A program made the translations under genes and the position numbers. This document shows positions 33,607 to 42,482 of a stretch of DNA of 64,000 nucleotides, in pieces (the stretch's first letter is position 1; the number at the start of each line of letters is the position of its first letter). The stretch is taken from positions 124,001-188,000 of the forward strand of contig JBKBKB010000002.1 of NCBI GenBank assembly GCA_046294735.1, given 5' to 3'. Origin of the DNA: 34-65-8 sp046294735 (GTDB lineage Bacteria > Pseudomonadota > Alphaproteobacteria > Sphingomonadales > Sphingomonadaceae). The notes under the pieces were generated by a model, which saw only the letters and a list, made by a program, of their open reading frames with translations, made no database searches and had not been told where the DNA came from.

Positions 33607-34716
33607 TCATTTTGCGGCGCTCTTCGAATTTCGCCTGTGCTGGTTGTAATCGGTCGTGTCACTTTTGAGAAAAGCAGAGCGCTCGATCAGAGCCGAACGG
33701 TAAGGCTGGTGCAAGTCAGCCGATTTTGCACTGAACGTCATCCAGAGCGCGAACAGCGCGAAGCTTGCGATACCCAGCCCAGCTGCAGTCACCCTACGTC
33801 CGCCCGGCGGAACAAGGTCGCAGGCCCGGGTTAGGATGAGGATCTGTGCGGGAACGGTGTAATAAAGCAGCCGGTCACCAAAGGCCGAGAAAGCGTACGC
33901 CGCCAGAATGGAAAACAGCGCGATCGGGACGGTCGCAAGCAATAGCCTTCGCTCGGTTTCGCATGTCCACAATCTTTGTCTGGCCAGGAAGATACAAAAG
34001 ACAGCCAACGTGATGGAAGCTCGTACGACCGCTCCGTGCGCGTGGTTATGGTGCAGCACTTCCCAACGGATGATGGGTATTGCCATGACACCAGCAACGA
34101 GGGCGAAGAAGAGGCCCAGACCAAGAGCCAATACCCAGCCTGGCCTTAGGTAGCCACCTGCAAGAAACGCAATGTAGATGGGGATGAAGATGATGGCGCT
34201 GCGGTGGAACGAGATAGCGATCAGCAAGAGCATGAAAGGAAGTATCGTTCTGGCCTGAAGCATCAGCGCCATCGCCATCATCGCAAATCCGAGCGCGATG
34301 CCTTGGCGCAGGAAGCCCATGCCCATGAATATCACGATGGGTTGAATGGCGAGTACGAGAGCAAGCCATGGCTTGGCGCTTTGTTTTGAGAACATCAAAA
34401 GCCCAACCATCACAACTGCTGCCCCGGTCGCGATCACTACAATCAATCCAAGGCCGAGCGACTGCACGCCGCGCATGAGCAGGACGAAACCCGGCTCGAC
34501 AGACCGCATTGCGTCATAGAGGCTCAGGGTCTCCTGCTGATTGAATTTACGCAGGTACAAGGGCCAATCAAATGCTCCCAACGCAAAGCCGGTCGCGAGC
34601 CACAAGATCAGCCCAGCCGCAATCCAGACCCCCTGCTTCTGAATTGGCGAGTCCAATCGTCCGGCGAGCGTTCCGAATATCGGAGGGACGACGTAGAGCG
34701 CATAGTACACAAACAT
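33607..34716 (-). CDS. EpsG-family polysaccharide polymerase-like membrane protein
   Basis: A 369-residue polytopic membrane protein of roughly ten helices, matching the EpsG/Wzy-like oligosaccharide polymerase type. A loop motif LYDAMRSVEPGFVLLM and GMGFLRQGIALGFAMMAMAL are characteristic, and FHRSAIIFIPIYI follows. It likely polymerises repeat units in the periplasm. ATG 34716 is preferred over a TTG at 34743. It is transcribed against the neighbouring genes and its stop is 10 nt beyond the deacetylase stop. Confidence 0.8.
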   Translation of the reverse strand: MFVYYALYVVPPIFGTLAGRLDSPIQKQGVWIAAGLILWLATGFALGAFDWPLYLRKFNQQETLSLYDAMRSVEPGFVLLMRGVQSLGLGLIVVIATGAAVVMVGLLMFSKQSAKPWLALVLAIQPIVIFMGMGFLRQGIALGFAMMAMALMLQARTILPFMLLLIAISFHRSAIIFIPIYIAFLAGGYLRPGWVLALGLGLFFALVAGVMAIPIIRWEVLHHNHAHGAVVRASITLAVFCIFLARQRLWTCETERRLLLATVPIALFSILAAYAFSAFGDRLLYYTVPAQILILTRACDLVPPGGRRVTAAGLGIASFALFALWMTFSAKSADLHQPYRSALIERSAFLKSDTTDYNQHRRNSKSAAK

Positions 34717-35034
34717 CGTCGTAGAGCTCTCCACACCCTTCAACGAGCGCCTCGTTGATTCCTGCTAACTTGCCTGCGCAAGCGATACCAGTCAAAGACA
34801 GCGGCTTGCTACTCATGATGCTTGCTTGACTGAATGGCAACGTGAGGTCCGCCAGTTGCCTCGGCATGGGGCTTGGCTGTGCCTGATAGGGCGTTGACAT
34901 GTGCGGTCCGCCTTCAAACGGCGGAGGTTGCAATAGACCCTACTTGCCGCTTAACCCCAACAGAAACTGAAGTTGGCACCGCCATTTTGCACTGCGTGAT
35001 TTGCTGAATGCTCGGACGAAGGACATGTCCAGTG
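34717..35034. other. Intergenic region between EpsG-like and acyltransferase genes
   Basis: About 300 nt that must hold the two divergent promoters. The only structure seen is a hairpin at 34907-34925 with 6-nt arms TCCGCC/GGCGGA. An open frame reading in from 34933 on the minus strand overlaps the EpsG-like gene and has no family resemblance, so it is not called. No tRNA, terminator or repeat was recognised. Confidence 0.5.
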
Positions 35035-37011
35035 ATGATGAAAATGCCTCGTTCCAATATAAGCTACCGGCCGGACATCGATGGGCTTAGAGCCTGGGCG
35101 GTTATTCTCGTCGTCTTGTACCATGCCGGATGGGCCGCGGTGCCTGGCGGATTCATGGGGGTCGACGTTTTCTTTGTCATTTCGGGCTACCTGATCACAA
35201 AAATCATAGCAGCTGAAACGGCGCAGAACCGATTTTCAATTTGGCGCTTCTATGAACGCCGCATCCGTCGAATTATTCCAGCGCTTGCGGTCATGGTGCT
35301 AGCGGTGATGGCTGCAAGCGCTATCTGGGTTTTGCCTGTAAGCTTGGAGCGGTTCTCGAAGTCAGCCGTTGCCGCGATGCTGTTTTACGCGAACATCCAT
35401 TTTTGGGGCGCGTCGTTCAATTATTTCATGCCTGCATCGGGCACCAATCCTTTGCTGCACACTTGGTCGCTTGCAGTTGAGGAGCAGTTCTACCTCGTAT
35501 ACCCACTCCTCTTTGTTATTGCCCCCTGGTTAGGCCGCCGGGGTTTGTTGATCGTGTTAGCCCTATGTGGTTTGGCCAGCTTTGCGCTGATGCTTGTTGG
35601 CTATACGATTGCACCGACGGCCACCTTTTTTCTACCGGCGAGCCGGGCGTGGGAATTTCTGATCGGTGCAGTGCTGGCCCTTCGGATAGTCCCCCGGCTT
35701 TCGCACCGTGGGTTATCGAGTGCTGCAACCCTGTCGGGATTGATCATGATCCTCGTTAGCGCACTGACGTTCAATGGCTCGATGGCCTTTCCTGGCTGGA
35801 TTACACTATTACCCGTGCTTGGCGCGGCGCTGGTAATTCACTGTGCCGACGGAGCGGGGGCTGCAGCGCGGGTACCGTTCGAGTTTGCGCCACTTCGGCA
35901 GATCGGGTTGATTTCCTATTCGCTCTACCTCTGGCACTGGCCGATCCTCGTACTGTATGAATACCATATATTGAGTCGACCGCTCACCACTGCCGAGACA
36001 GTGGCCTGCGTTGCGCTATCCTTCGTCGCCGCAGTTCTATCCTACCATCTCGTCGAGCAGCCATTTCGGCGAACCGCCTGGCTCCAGCGTACCAAAGTAC
36101 TGATGTCAGCAATCGCACCGTTGGTGGCGGCCGTTCTCATCTTTGCGGCCGTCTCGTTGAACACCCGGGGCCTCCCTTCGCGCTATCCTGATTTCGACCG
36201 AACCGCATTGAGGAAGCAACTCGCTTATGAAGCTGACCAAAGCCGGACTTTGGGCGAGGAATGCTTCGTGCGCGCGATCTCGGAAAAATTCGTCAAGGGC
36301 TGTTATCTTGGCGCTCGCGGCAAGTTTAATACTCTGATTTGGGGAGACTCCTTTGCCCTGCATTACCTGACGGCATTGGCAGAGCGCGGATCGGATCAAG
36401 ATGATCGCGGCTTGGTAAGCTTGGCCTCCACGGGCTGCCCGCCGATTATCGGGTATGATGCGCCAGGTCAGGCGGCTTGCAAGGACATCAACGACCGCGC
36501 CATTGTGTTGATTGACGCCATGGACGTCGACACGGTTATCCTTTCGGCCAACTGGTTCAGCTATGAACTGGTCGGCCGCGTAAGCAAGGCGGATATCGCC
36601 GATACCGTTGCTCGGCTGCAAGCACTCGATGTTAAGGTAGTCTTAGTGGGACAGGGGCCGGTATTCAGCTTTCGGACGCCTACAGAGGCACTTTTTGCAA
36701 CGAAAGTCAGTGGACACCTTGGAGAAAAAGTTGGCTTCGTTGCCAATCGCGTACCAGCGGATTTTAACATCACGCTGGAAAGAGCGGTAGGGGCAGACGC
36801 CTTCTTCGACCCTTCAAGTCTCTTTTGCCGTGGGAGGGCCTGCGCCTTCCATAATGGTAAGGCATTCCTCTTTCGCGACTCTGGCCATGTGACTCTAGAA
36901 GGCGCGAGGATTGTGGCTGGGCCACTGCTTGAGTCAACCCAACGGATAAAAAACGTTGCGCGTGATCGGATATTGGACGGGCCAATTGGTTCTGGGATTA
37001 GTTCGCCATGA
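35035..37011 (+). CDS. Acyltransferase-3 / SGNH O-acetylase (OafB-like)
   Basis: A 658-residue O-acetyltransferase of the acyltransferase-3 family fused to a periplasmic SGNH domain, as in OafA/OafB lipopolysaccharide or EPS O-acetylases. The membrane part begins YRPDIDGLRAWAVILVVLYHAGW and contains the R/H motif FFVISGYLI and HTWSLAVEEQFYLVYPLL. The SGNH hydrolase part has GDSFALHYL (Ser) and DSGHVTLEG (Asp-His). ATG 35035 is preferred over 35008: GAAGGA is upstream. It is likely to acetylate the glycan built by this cluster. Confidence 0.88.
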   Translation: MMKMPRSNISYRPDIDGLRAWAVILVVLYHAGWAAVPGGFMGVDVFFVISGYLITKIIAAETAQNRFSIWRFYERRIRRIIPALAVMVLAVMAASAIWVLPVSLERFSKSAVAAMLFYANIHFWGASFNYFMPASGTNPLLHTWSLAVEEQFYLVYPLLFVIAPWLGRRGLLIVLALCGLASFALMLVGYTIAPTATFFLPASRAWEFLIGAVLALRIVPRLSHRGLSSAATLSGLIMILVSALTFNGSMAFPGWITLLPVLGAALVIHCADGAGAAARVPFEFAPLRQIGLISYSLYLWHWPILVLYEYHILSRPLTTAETVACVALSFVAAVLSYHLVEQPFRRTAWLQRTKVLMSAIAPLVAAVLIFAAVSLNTRGLPSRYPDFDRTALRKQLAYEADQSRTLGEECFVRAISEKFVKGCYLGARGKFNTLIWGDSFALHYLTALAERGSDQDDRGLVSLASTGCPPIIGYDAPGQAACKDINDRAIVLIDAMDVDTVILSANWFSYELVGRVSKADIADTVARLQALDVKVVLVGQGPVFSFRTPTEALFATKVSGHLGEKVGFVANRVPADFNITLERAVGADAFFDPSSLFCRGRACAFHNGKAFLFRDSGHVTLEGARIVAGPLLESTQRIKNVARDRILDGPIGSGISSP

Positions 37012-37179
37012 TCTCGCGCTGCATCTTGCACTGCGGTCATATATCGAGCAATTGGAATGTCTTAGTGCTGGATTTGTGCCTTCGCGGTTGGCTGAGTTTC
37101 GGAAGGCTCCAAAAAGGCGTAGGTGTTTACGCAATCAAGCTGTGGAAGCCTGATGCAAACGGCAATGAGGTGATCAATC

Positions 37180-38187
37180 GTGGATGATAGCGCACCAGCT
37201 TCGGTTCTGGTGACGGGGGGATGCGGATTTCTCGGGAGCGTCTTGGTCAGTCGGCTTGTAAAAAAGCATCACAATGTCACCGTCCTCGATGACCTCTCTG
37301 CGGGCGACGCTCGAAATGTCCCAAGTGATGTGAAGCTGCTAGTCGGCTGCGCCACCGATCGTGCCGCTATGCGCGAGGCCGTGGCGGGTGCAGATATCAT
37401 TTTTCATTTAGCTTCGGTGGTTGGGCAACTCAGAGTCCATCAAGACCCTGCGTGGGCGATCCACGTGAGCGAGGCTTCTACCGAAATCATTCTGGAAGAA
37501 GCTCCCGGAGTGCCCCTCATACTCTTCTCGTCTTCGGCGGTATATGGTTTGGAAACATCCGGTTTATGTTCAGAATCTTTAGATATCTCACAGGATACGG
37601 CCGTTGCTTATGATGGTCAGATGCCGGGTTATGCGGCGGGGAAATGGCGCGCGGAGAGAATAGCGCAGCACGCGCAGCGATCTCCGGTCCTGACTTTACG
37701 TCCGTTCAATGCGATTGGGCCGGGCCAGCTTGGGTCTTACGGTATGGTCTTGCCTCGGTTTATCGACTGGGTGAGAAAAGGCGAGCCACTGCGGATTTAT
37801 GGTGATGGTCTGCAGGCGCGGTGCTTCAGTGCTTCGTGGGTCATGATCGACTCCATTTTGAAACTTGTAGATAGCTGGCTTGCAGGAGAGACTGAGCACT
37901 CAGTCTTCAATGTTGGCTCGAATGTGGAAACCACGATCCTTGAACTCGCCGAAGCCGTAGAGCGAATTTGTGGGGGTGTTACGTCACGCCAGTTCGTGCC
38001 TTTCGATGATGTTTATCCCGGTAAACTGGATGTGTTGCGCCGCGTGCCATGCACAAAGCGTCTCGAGGAGGCGGTCGGCAGGATCGACTGGCCTTCAGTT
38101 GATGAGATTGTATTGCAGATCATCGGAGGCCGTTACTCCCACGGTAACAGACTTTCGGCGGTATCCGGGAACCGGCTCCCTGCATGA
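37180..38187 (+). CDS. NAD-dependent nucleotide-sugar epimerase/dehydratase
   Basis: A 335-residue extended short-chain dehydrogenase acting on a nucleotide sugar. TGGCGFLG (about 12-19) binds NAD, FHLASVVG follows, and the catalytic pair is Tyr151 and Lys155 (YAAGK). SSSAVYG carries the catalytic Ser. It may be UDP-glucose/galactose 4-epimerase-like or a dehydratase; the substrate cannot be fixed. The GTG start has GAGGTGA upstream. It overlaps the flavoprotein gene at its end by 4 nt. Confidence 0.88.
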   Translation: MDDSAPASVLVTGGCGFLGSVLVSRLVKKHHNVTVLDDLSAGDARNVPSDVKLLVGCATDRAAMREAVAGADIIFHLASVVGQLRVHQDPAWAIHVSEASTEIILEEAPGVPLILFSSSAVYGLETSGLCSESLDISQDTAVAYDGQMPGYAAGKWRAERIAQHAQRSPVLTLRPFNAIGPGQLGSYGMVLPRFIDWVRKGEPLRIYGDGLQARCFSASWVMIDSILKLVDSWLAGETEHSVFNVGSNVETTILELAEAVERICGGVTSRQFVPFDDVYPGKLDVLRRVPCTKRLEEAVGRIDWPSVDEIVLQIIGGRYSHGNRLSAVSGNRLPA

Positions 38188-39542
38188 GTCAAGACACCGC
38201 TTCTGCCATCGCGCTGGGGGGCGGACTGGCTGGTCTGACGTTTGCTGCTGCGTATCCCGGGTCTTGCCCCGTCCTTGAGCGGGAATCTGTGCCTGGAGGG
38301 CTGGTGCGCAGCCAAAGCATCGATGTTCAGGGCTTCGGCCGATTCTGGTTCGATCATGTGCTGCACCTGCTGTATTTCGGAGACCCGGCGGTCGAGCAGT
38401 TCGCAAGTCAGGTGCTGGGCCCAGATATGAAGCCGTGCCCGCCCGTGGCATGGGTTCAAACGCCAACAGCCACCTGCCGTTATCCGTTGCAACTGAACCT
38501 GTCTCCTTTCCCTCCTCAGACAATTGCAAAGTGCATCGCGGATCTGGCGAAGGCGCAACATGGCCCCCCGCCTATAAGCGCTCCCAACTTGCACGAAGCT
38601 CTGCTGCGCACTTTTGGCGTCGGGCTTTGCGACTTGTTTCTCCACCCATACAATCGAAAAGTCTGGGGCAGGCCGCTGGAGACGCTGGCGCCGAAGATTG
38701 GATGGACTACTACACGCCCTGATCTCGAGAGCGTTGTTCAGGGTGCTCTTAGTGTAAGTTCTAACCTCCCATACAACCACAACGGTTGGTACCCTCGGCC
38801 GCCTGCCAGTGCCGATTTGAGGGGCATGGGGGTCTTGTCGGCAAGCATTGCCTCTCGCGTCCCGGAGTTAATGCTGGAGCATCGCGTGGTCGCGGTGGAC
38901 TTGGAGACAAAGGCAGTAGGAGTAGAGACGCCAGACGGCTTCAAGACCATCGTCTATGAAAATTTGGTCTCGACGATCCCCTTGCCTGCATTGGCAAGGG
39001 CCACCTCCGATTTACCTGCTCATCTGGTACGAGCCACTAAGGAGCTCAAGCACAACAGGGTGTGGAGCGTGGGGATCTGTATATCCGGTTCGCGGCCAGA
39101 TCAGGGTCTATGGCGGTATTATTCTGATGAATCCATTTGCTTCACCCGACTCGTTTTCATGCACGAATTTGACGACCTCTCGGCGCCCCCTGGCTGCTGG
39201 GGGCTTTTGGCTGAAGTGACCCAACCCGCCGAGGAACCGCTTCCCGACATCAATGTGTTAATCCGTCGTGTCCTGGCGGATGCGAAACGATCTGGGGGAA
39301 TTGGTGCGAACTGTGAGGTTGTCGGGGTTCAGGCTTGGTCGTGTGACCCGGCCTACGTTGTTGATACACCCGCGACAGAGCAAACAGTGACTGAGCTCAC
39401 GCGCTTCTTCAACGTTCATGGCGTGCACTTGCTGGGACGATATGGTCGATGGGATTATCTGTCAATGGCACAAGTGATGGGTGAAGCGCTCGCGCTGGCC
39501 ACTGCGCTCGATCCGGCACGACCGGCCAAGGGCGCAAGATAA
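38184..39542 (+). CDS. FAD-dependent amine-oxidase-fold protein, UDP-galactopyranose-mutase-like
   Basis: A 452-residue flavoprotein. The N-terminal ALGGGLAGLTFA is a variant dinucleotide-binding motif, followed by GGLVRS as the second FAD segment. The PYNRKVWGRPLETLAPKIGW segment resembles the active-site surroundings of UDP-galactopyranose mutase and related sugar-processing flavoenzymes. The C-terminal HLLGRYGRWDYLSMAQVMGEALALA is the FAD-ring end. It probably interconverts or oxidises a nucleotide sugar in the EPS pathway. The start overlaps the epimerase by 4 nt, implying they act together. Confidence 0.78.
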   Translation: MSQDTASAIALGGGLAGLTFAAAYPGSCPVLERESVPGGLVRSQSIDVQGFGRFWFDHVLHLLYFGDPAVEQFASQVLGPDMKPCPPVAWVQTPTATCRYPLQLNLSPFPPQTIAKCIADLAKAQHGPPPISAPNLHEALLRTFGVGLCDLFLHPYNRKVWGRPLETLAPKIGWTTTRPDLESVVQGALSVSSNLPYNHNGWYPRPPASADLRGMGVLSASIASRVPELMLEHRVVAVDLETKAVGVETPDGFKTIVYENLVSTIPLPALARATSDLPAHLVRATKELKHNRVWSVGICISGSRPDQGLWRYYSDESICFTRLVFMHEFDDLSAPPGCWGLLAEVTQPAEEPLPDINVLIRRVLADAKRSGGIGANCEVVGVQAWSCDPAYVVDTPATEQTVTELTRFFNVHGVHLLGRYGRWDYLSMAQVMGEALALATALDPARPAKGAR

Positions 39543-39610
39543 TCGCTGTAGCGACGACGACTAATGGTATCGCAGCCATCACGGCGATAGGCGCGAAGCC
39601 GGTGAATTGA

Positions 39611-40477
39611 TCAGATCAGGTTTATGGCCGCCCAGGATGACGCAAATGCGGCAGATCCGGCCATTGCTGCGACGGCGGGGCGCCCAATGCCTCGCCTCTG
39701 TAGCTGGAGCGGGATGTGATCTGGGCTTCCTAGTAGCAGACTTTTCCCGGCGCGGAACCGTACCAGACAGACAAAAACGAGCTCAATCACCGGAAGAATT
39801 GCCAAAACCAGAACAATAATGGCCAGCTTGGCGGTTCCGCCATCGGAACGTTCGAAGAGCATTGCGGCCATAGCCAATATCAAGAAACCGACAAAGTGAC
39901 TGCCTGCATCGCCAAGGTAGATCTTCGCTGGAGCCCAGTTCAGCAGCAGAAAGCCGATGGCAGCCCCAGACGCGGCTGCCGCAATAGGCATGTCGCCGAG
40001 CAACGCCACGCCAGCCGCGACACCGAGCAGTATCGCGCCCACAACGCCGTCACTGACATCAAGGAAGTTCGTGCCATTGATTACCGCCAAGCCCAGTACA
40101 AACAGCAGGAGCAGATGCCACGGATCAAGGGCGACTGGGCTGATCGCTAAGGCCGTTCCCAGTGCGAGAACCTGCAGTAGTAATTTTGGAACGGGATTGA
40201 ATGGCCGGGCATCGTCAATGAGGCCCAGAAGCAAAAGCGGGGCACCTGCAATTACCCAAAGGAAATCGGCGTGAAGGGAGCCCGGGTCCTTTAGAAGCAA
40301 GGATATTGCCATAGCCAGGAAGATCGTTGCACCTCCGCCGTAGGGCACTGGAGCCACATGGGTGCGGATTATCGGGTTGGGATTGTTCACAAACCCGAAC
40401 TTTGGCGCGACAATGACGCATGCAAAGGTCAATAAGAACCCGAACACAAGTGCTCCAAGGAATGTGTGGATTATCAT
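39611..40477 (-). CDS. WecA/TagO-like undecaprenyl-phosphate sugar-1-phosphate transferase
   Basis: A 288-residue MraY-family membrane glycosyltransferase that would start repeat-unit assembly on undecaprenyl phosphate. LLGLIDDARPFNP is the first aspartate-rich loop, NGTNFLDVSDGVVG the second, and YLGDAGSHFVGF the third. It is shorter than usual WecA proteins (about 350) at the C-terminal end, which could affect function. Around nine hydrophobic helices are visible. It is divergent from the GT4 gene across 54 nt. Confidence 0.85.
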   Translation of the reverse strand: MIIHTFLGALVFGFLLTFACVIVAPKFGFVNNPNPIIRTHVAPVPYGGGATIFLAMAISLLLKDPGSLHADFLWVIAGAPLLLLGLIDDARPFNPVPKLLLQVLALGTALAISPVALDPWHLLLLFVLGLAVINGTNFLDVSDGVVGAILLGVAAGVALLGDMPIAAAASGAAIGFLLLNWAPAKIYLGDAGSHFVGFLILAMAAMLFERSDGGTAKLAIIVLVLAILPVIELVFVCLVRFRAGKSLLLGSPDHIPLQLQRRGIGRPAVAAMAGSAAFASSWAAINLI

Positions 40478-40531
40478 CCCCTGCTTCCCTGGATTGGGTG
40501 GCGCACGGAAACATAGAGGCTAGCCGTACGC

Positions 40532-41692
40532 ATGAGCGAAGCAGGCAAGAGAGTTCTCCACATCATCACGAACCTTGACCTGGCCGGAGCACAGAAGAGC
40601 GTCACGTCCATCTGTTGTGAACTTCAAAAGCGCGGCTGGGACATTCATCTCGCCTTCTCATCCCGCGCCGGGCACCTTGGCCCGGTAGGACAGGAACCCG
40701 AATTTCTAACCCGATTGCAAGCCTCAGGGGTGAGGGCCCACGACATACACGCGATGGTGCACAGTCCAAGCCCCCTCAGGGATATGTGGGCTGCGTGGAA
40801 GCTTTTCTCGCTCATCCGCCAGGTAAAGCCCGCCTTAGTGCACACACATACAGCCAAGGCCGGTATTCTCGGTCGGCTGGCAGCCTGGGCAGCGGGAGTA
40901 CCGATGGTGCATTCCGCTCGCGGTTGGTCGTTTAACTCATCCCAGTCGACAATCGTCCGGCGCCTCTACATCATGCTAGAGAGGATCGCCGCGCGGCACA
41001 CCAAACTTCTGCTAGCGGTCGGAACCGGTACACGAGATGAGGGTCTGGAGCACCGCATCGGGAAAGCGGCACAATATCGGGTTGTGAGGTCTGGCTTCGA
41101 GCGGCCGCGTACCGATGAGGAACCCGAGCCAGTTCTCCCGTCCATACCAGACGGTGCTCCGATAGTCGCAGCGATAATGGAGCTCAGAGATCACAAGGGT
41201 CCGACTGATTTCTTGGCGATCGCAGACTTTGTCACCAGTGCACATCGCAGTGCGCATTTCATACTCGTTGGCAAAGGTCCGCTTGAGCCTGTCCTGCGCG
41301 CTGAGGCGGCAGAGCGGTGCCTCGAGCAGCGATTTCATTTTCTCGGACACAGACAGGATATCCCGGCACTGCTGAGGAGGATTAGCGTACAGGTCCTGCC
41401 CTCTCGCTACGAGGGGTTGCCTCGGGTGGTGGTGGAATCGATGGCTGCAGGCATTCCAAACGTCGCAAGCAGTCTCCCAGGTACGCGAGAGCTTATCTCG
41501 GATGGGGTGGATGGATTCTTAGTTGAACCAGGCGATGTCAATGGCTTTGCTAAGCGTGTGGGTCAGATCCTGTCAGATCAGAATCTGCAATCGGTGTTGG
41601 GCAGCGCCGCGCAACAAAAGATTGGAGAGGAATTCTGGATGGATAATGTTGTGACCCATCACGAGGAAATCTACCTGTCCCTCATAGGCTGA
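40532..41692 (+). CDS. Glycosyltransferase family 4 (GT-B fold)
   Basis: A 386-residue GT-B glycosyltransferase. The first half has LAGAQKSVTSICCELQKRGWDI and HTAKAGILGRLAAWAAG. The second half has AAIMELRDHKGPTDFLAIADF and the signature PSRYEGLPRVVVESMAAG, with the Ex7E acidic pair typical of family 4. It transfers an activated sugar to the lipid-linked intermediate. It is the last intact gene of the island and is followed at 41813 by the IS3 remnant. Codon use is island-like. Confidence 0.9.
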   Translation: MSEAGKRVLHIITNLDLAGAQKSVTSICCELQKRGWDIHLAFSSRAGHLGPVGQEPEFLTRLQASGVRAHDIHAMVHSPSPLRDMWAAWKLFSLIRQVKPALVHTHTAKAGILGRLAAWAAGVPMVHSARGWSFNSSQSTIVRRLYIMLERIAARHTKLLLAVGTGTRDEGLEHRIGKAAQYRVVRSGFERPRTDEEPEPVLPSIPDGAPIVAAIMELRDHKGPTDFLAIADFVTSAHRSAHFILVGKGPLEPVLRAEAAERCLEQRFHFLGHRQDIPALLRRISVQVLPSRYEGLPRVVVESMAAGIPNVASSLPGTRELISDGVDGFLVEPGDVNGFAKRVGQILSDQNLQSVLGSAAQQKIGEEFWMDNVVTHHEEIYLSLIG

Positions 41693-41812
41693 AGGTGCCT
41701 TGGCGGATTTCGGCACAAGATGAGATTTTCGCTGTCGAGTCCACGGGTTTTGTCGGAGCATATGAATCGCCATATTTGTGACCTAGCGAGAGTAGGGCTT
41801 GAATAGCCTGAG

Positions 41813-42426
41813 TAGCCCCTAGTTTTCTAGACGCCTTCCGCTTTCAAAATCTGCTGCCGTTCGAACTCTACGGGCGACAGCATTCCATTCCTGACCTGCT
41901 TGCGCACCGGGTTGTAGAACATCTCGACGTAATCGAACACGTCCTGTCGGGCTTCTTCGCGGGTTTTGTATGTTCGACGCCGTATGCGCTCGCGCTTGAG
42001 CGACGAGAAGAAGCTCTCGGCAACAGCGTTGTCATGGCAATTGCCGCGTCGGCTCATCGAGTGCTCAAGATTGTGAGCGCGGCACGGGCGGTGTCGCCGG
42101 CTAGGCGGCGCTTGCCGGCTTCCATGAACTCCTTGGACCAGGTGTAATACAGGCTCTGGGCGATGCCTTCCTTGCGGCACAGCTCGGCGATGCTGTCCTC
42201 GCCGCGCAGGCCGTCCAGCACGATGCGGATCTTGTCTTCGGCAGAGAAATGGCGCCGGGTTGCTCGGCGAATGTCCTTCACCACCCGCTCAGCTGGGGCC
42301 TTCTTGGGAGAAGATTTTTTCAAGGAGGGTTGGGTCTTCATCTTCGTTCCTTCGTCACTACGACGAAGCCCCAACCCTCCTTAAATCACAACCTCAAATC
42401 TGTGCCAATGGTGCTGACGGGGGACA
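41813..42426 (-). mobile_element. IS3-family insertion sequence remnant (internal deletion)
   Basis: About 600 nt of an IS3-type element. A 5' piece of orfA (start MKTQPSLKK at 42341, HTH region FSAEDKIRIVLDGLRGEDSIAELCRKEGI) and a 3' piece of orfB (SMSRRGNCHDNAVAESFF, with the last catalytic Glu of DDE, through LSPVEFERQQILKAEGV near 41830) are joined at about 42055. The orfA end, the zipper and the first two catalytic Asp of orfB are missing, so it cannot move itself. The outer ends suggested by a TGTCCCCC-like terminus at 42426 (minus strand) and CCCCTAGTTTTCTAGAC at the left are approximate. No target duplication is identifiable. Confidence 0.85.
41827..42341 (-). pseudogene. IS3 transposase pseudogene, orfA-orfB deletion fusion
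   Basis: The remains of transposase genes of an IS3-family element. orfA begins at 42341 and runs to about residue 80 (RRLAGDTARAA) before losing its normal continuation; it then ends in LTILSTR. The orfB frame resumes as HNLEHSMSRRGNC in a different frame and ends at 41827. Roughly half of orfB, including the first two Asp of the DDE triad, is missing. It marks the right edge of the low-GC island. Confidence 0.85.
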
Positions 42427-42482
42427 ATATTGGCATTATTATGGCGATAATAAGGCGACAACATGGCGAGTGGAGATAGGGT

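Noticed and set aside
34717..34933. Minus-strand frame from 34933 that runs into the EpsG-like gene
   Set aside because: Overlaps a well-supported membrane protein gene in another frame and has no homology features or ribosome binding site.
41693..42482. Possible attachment repeat of the tRNA-Ser 3' end at the far edge of the island
   Set aside because: I looked for GGTTCGAATCC-like sequence up to 42.5 kb and found no match, so no att site is called.
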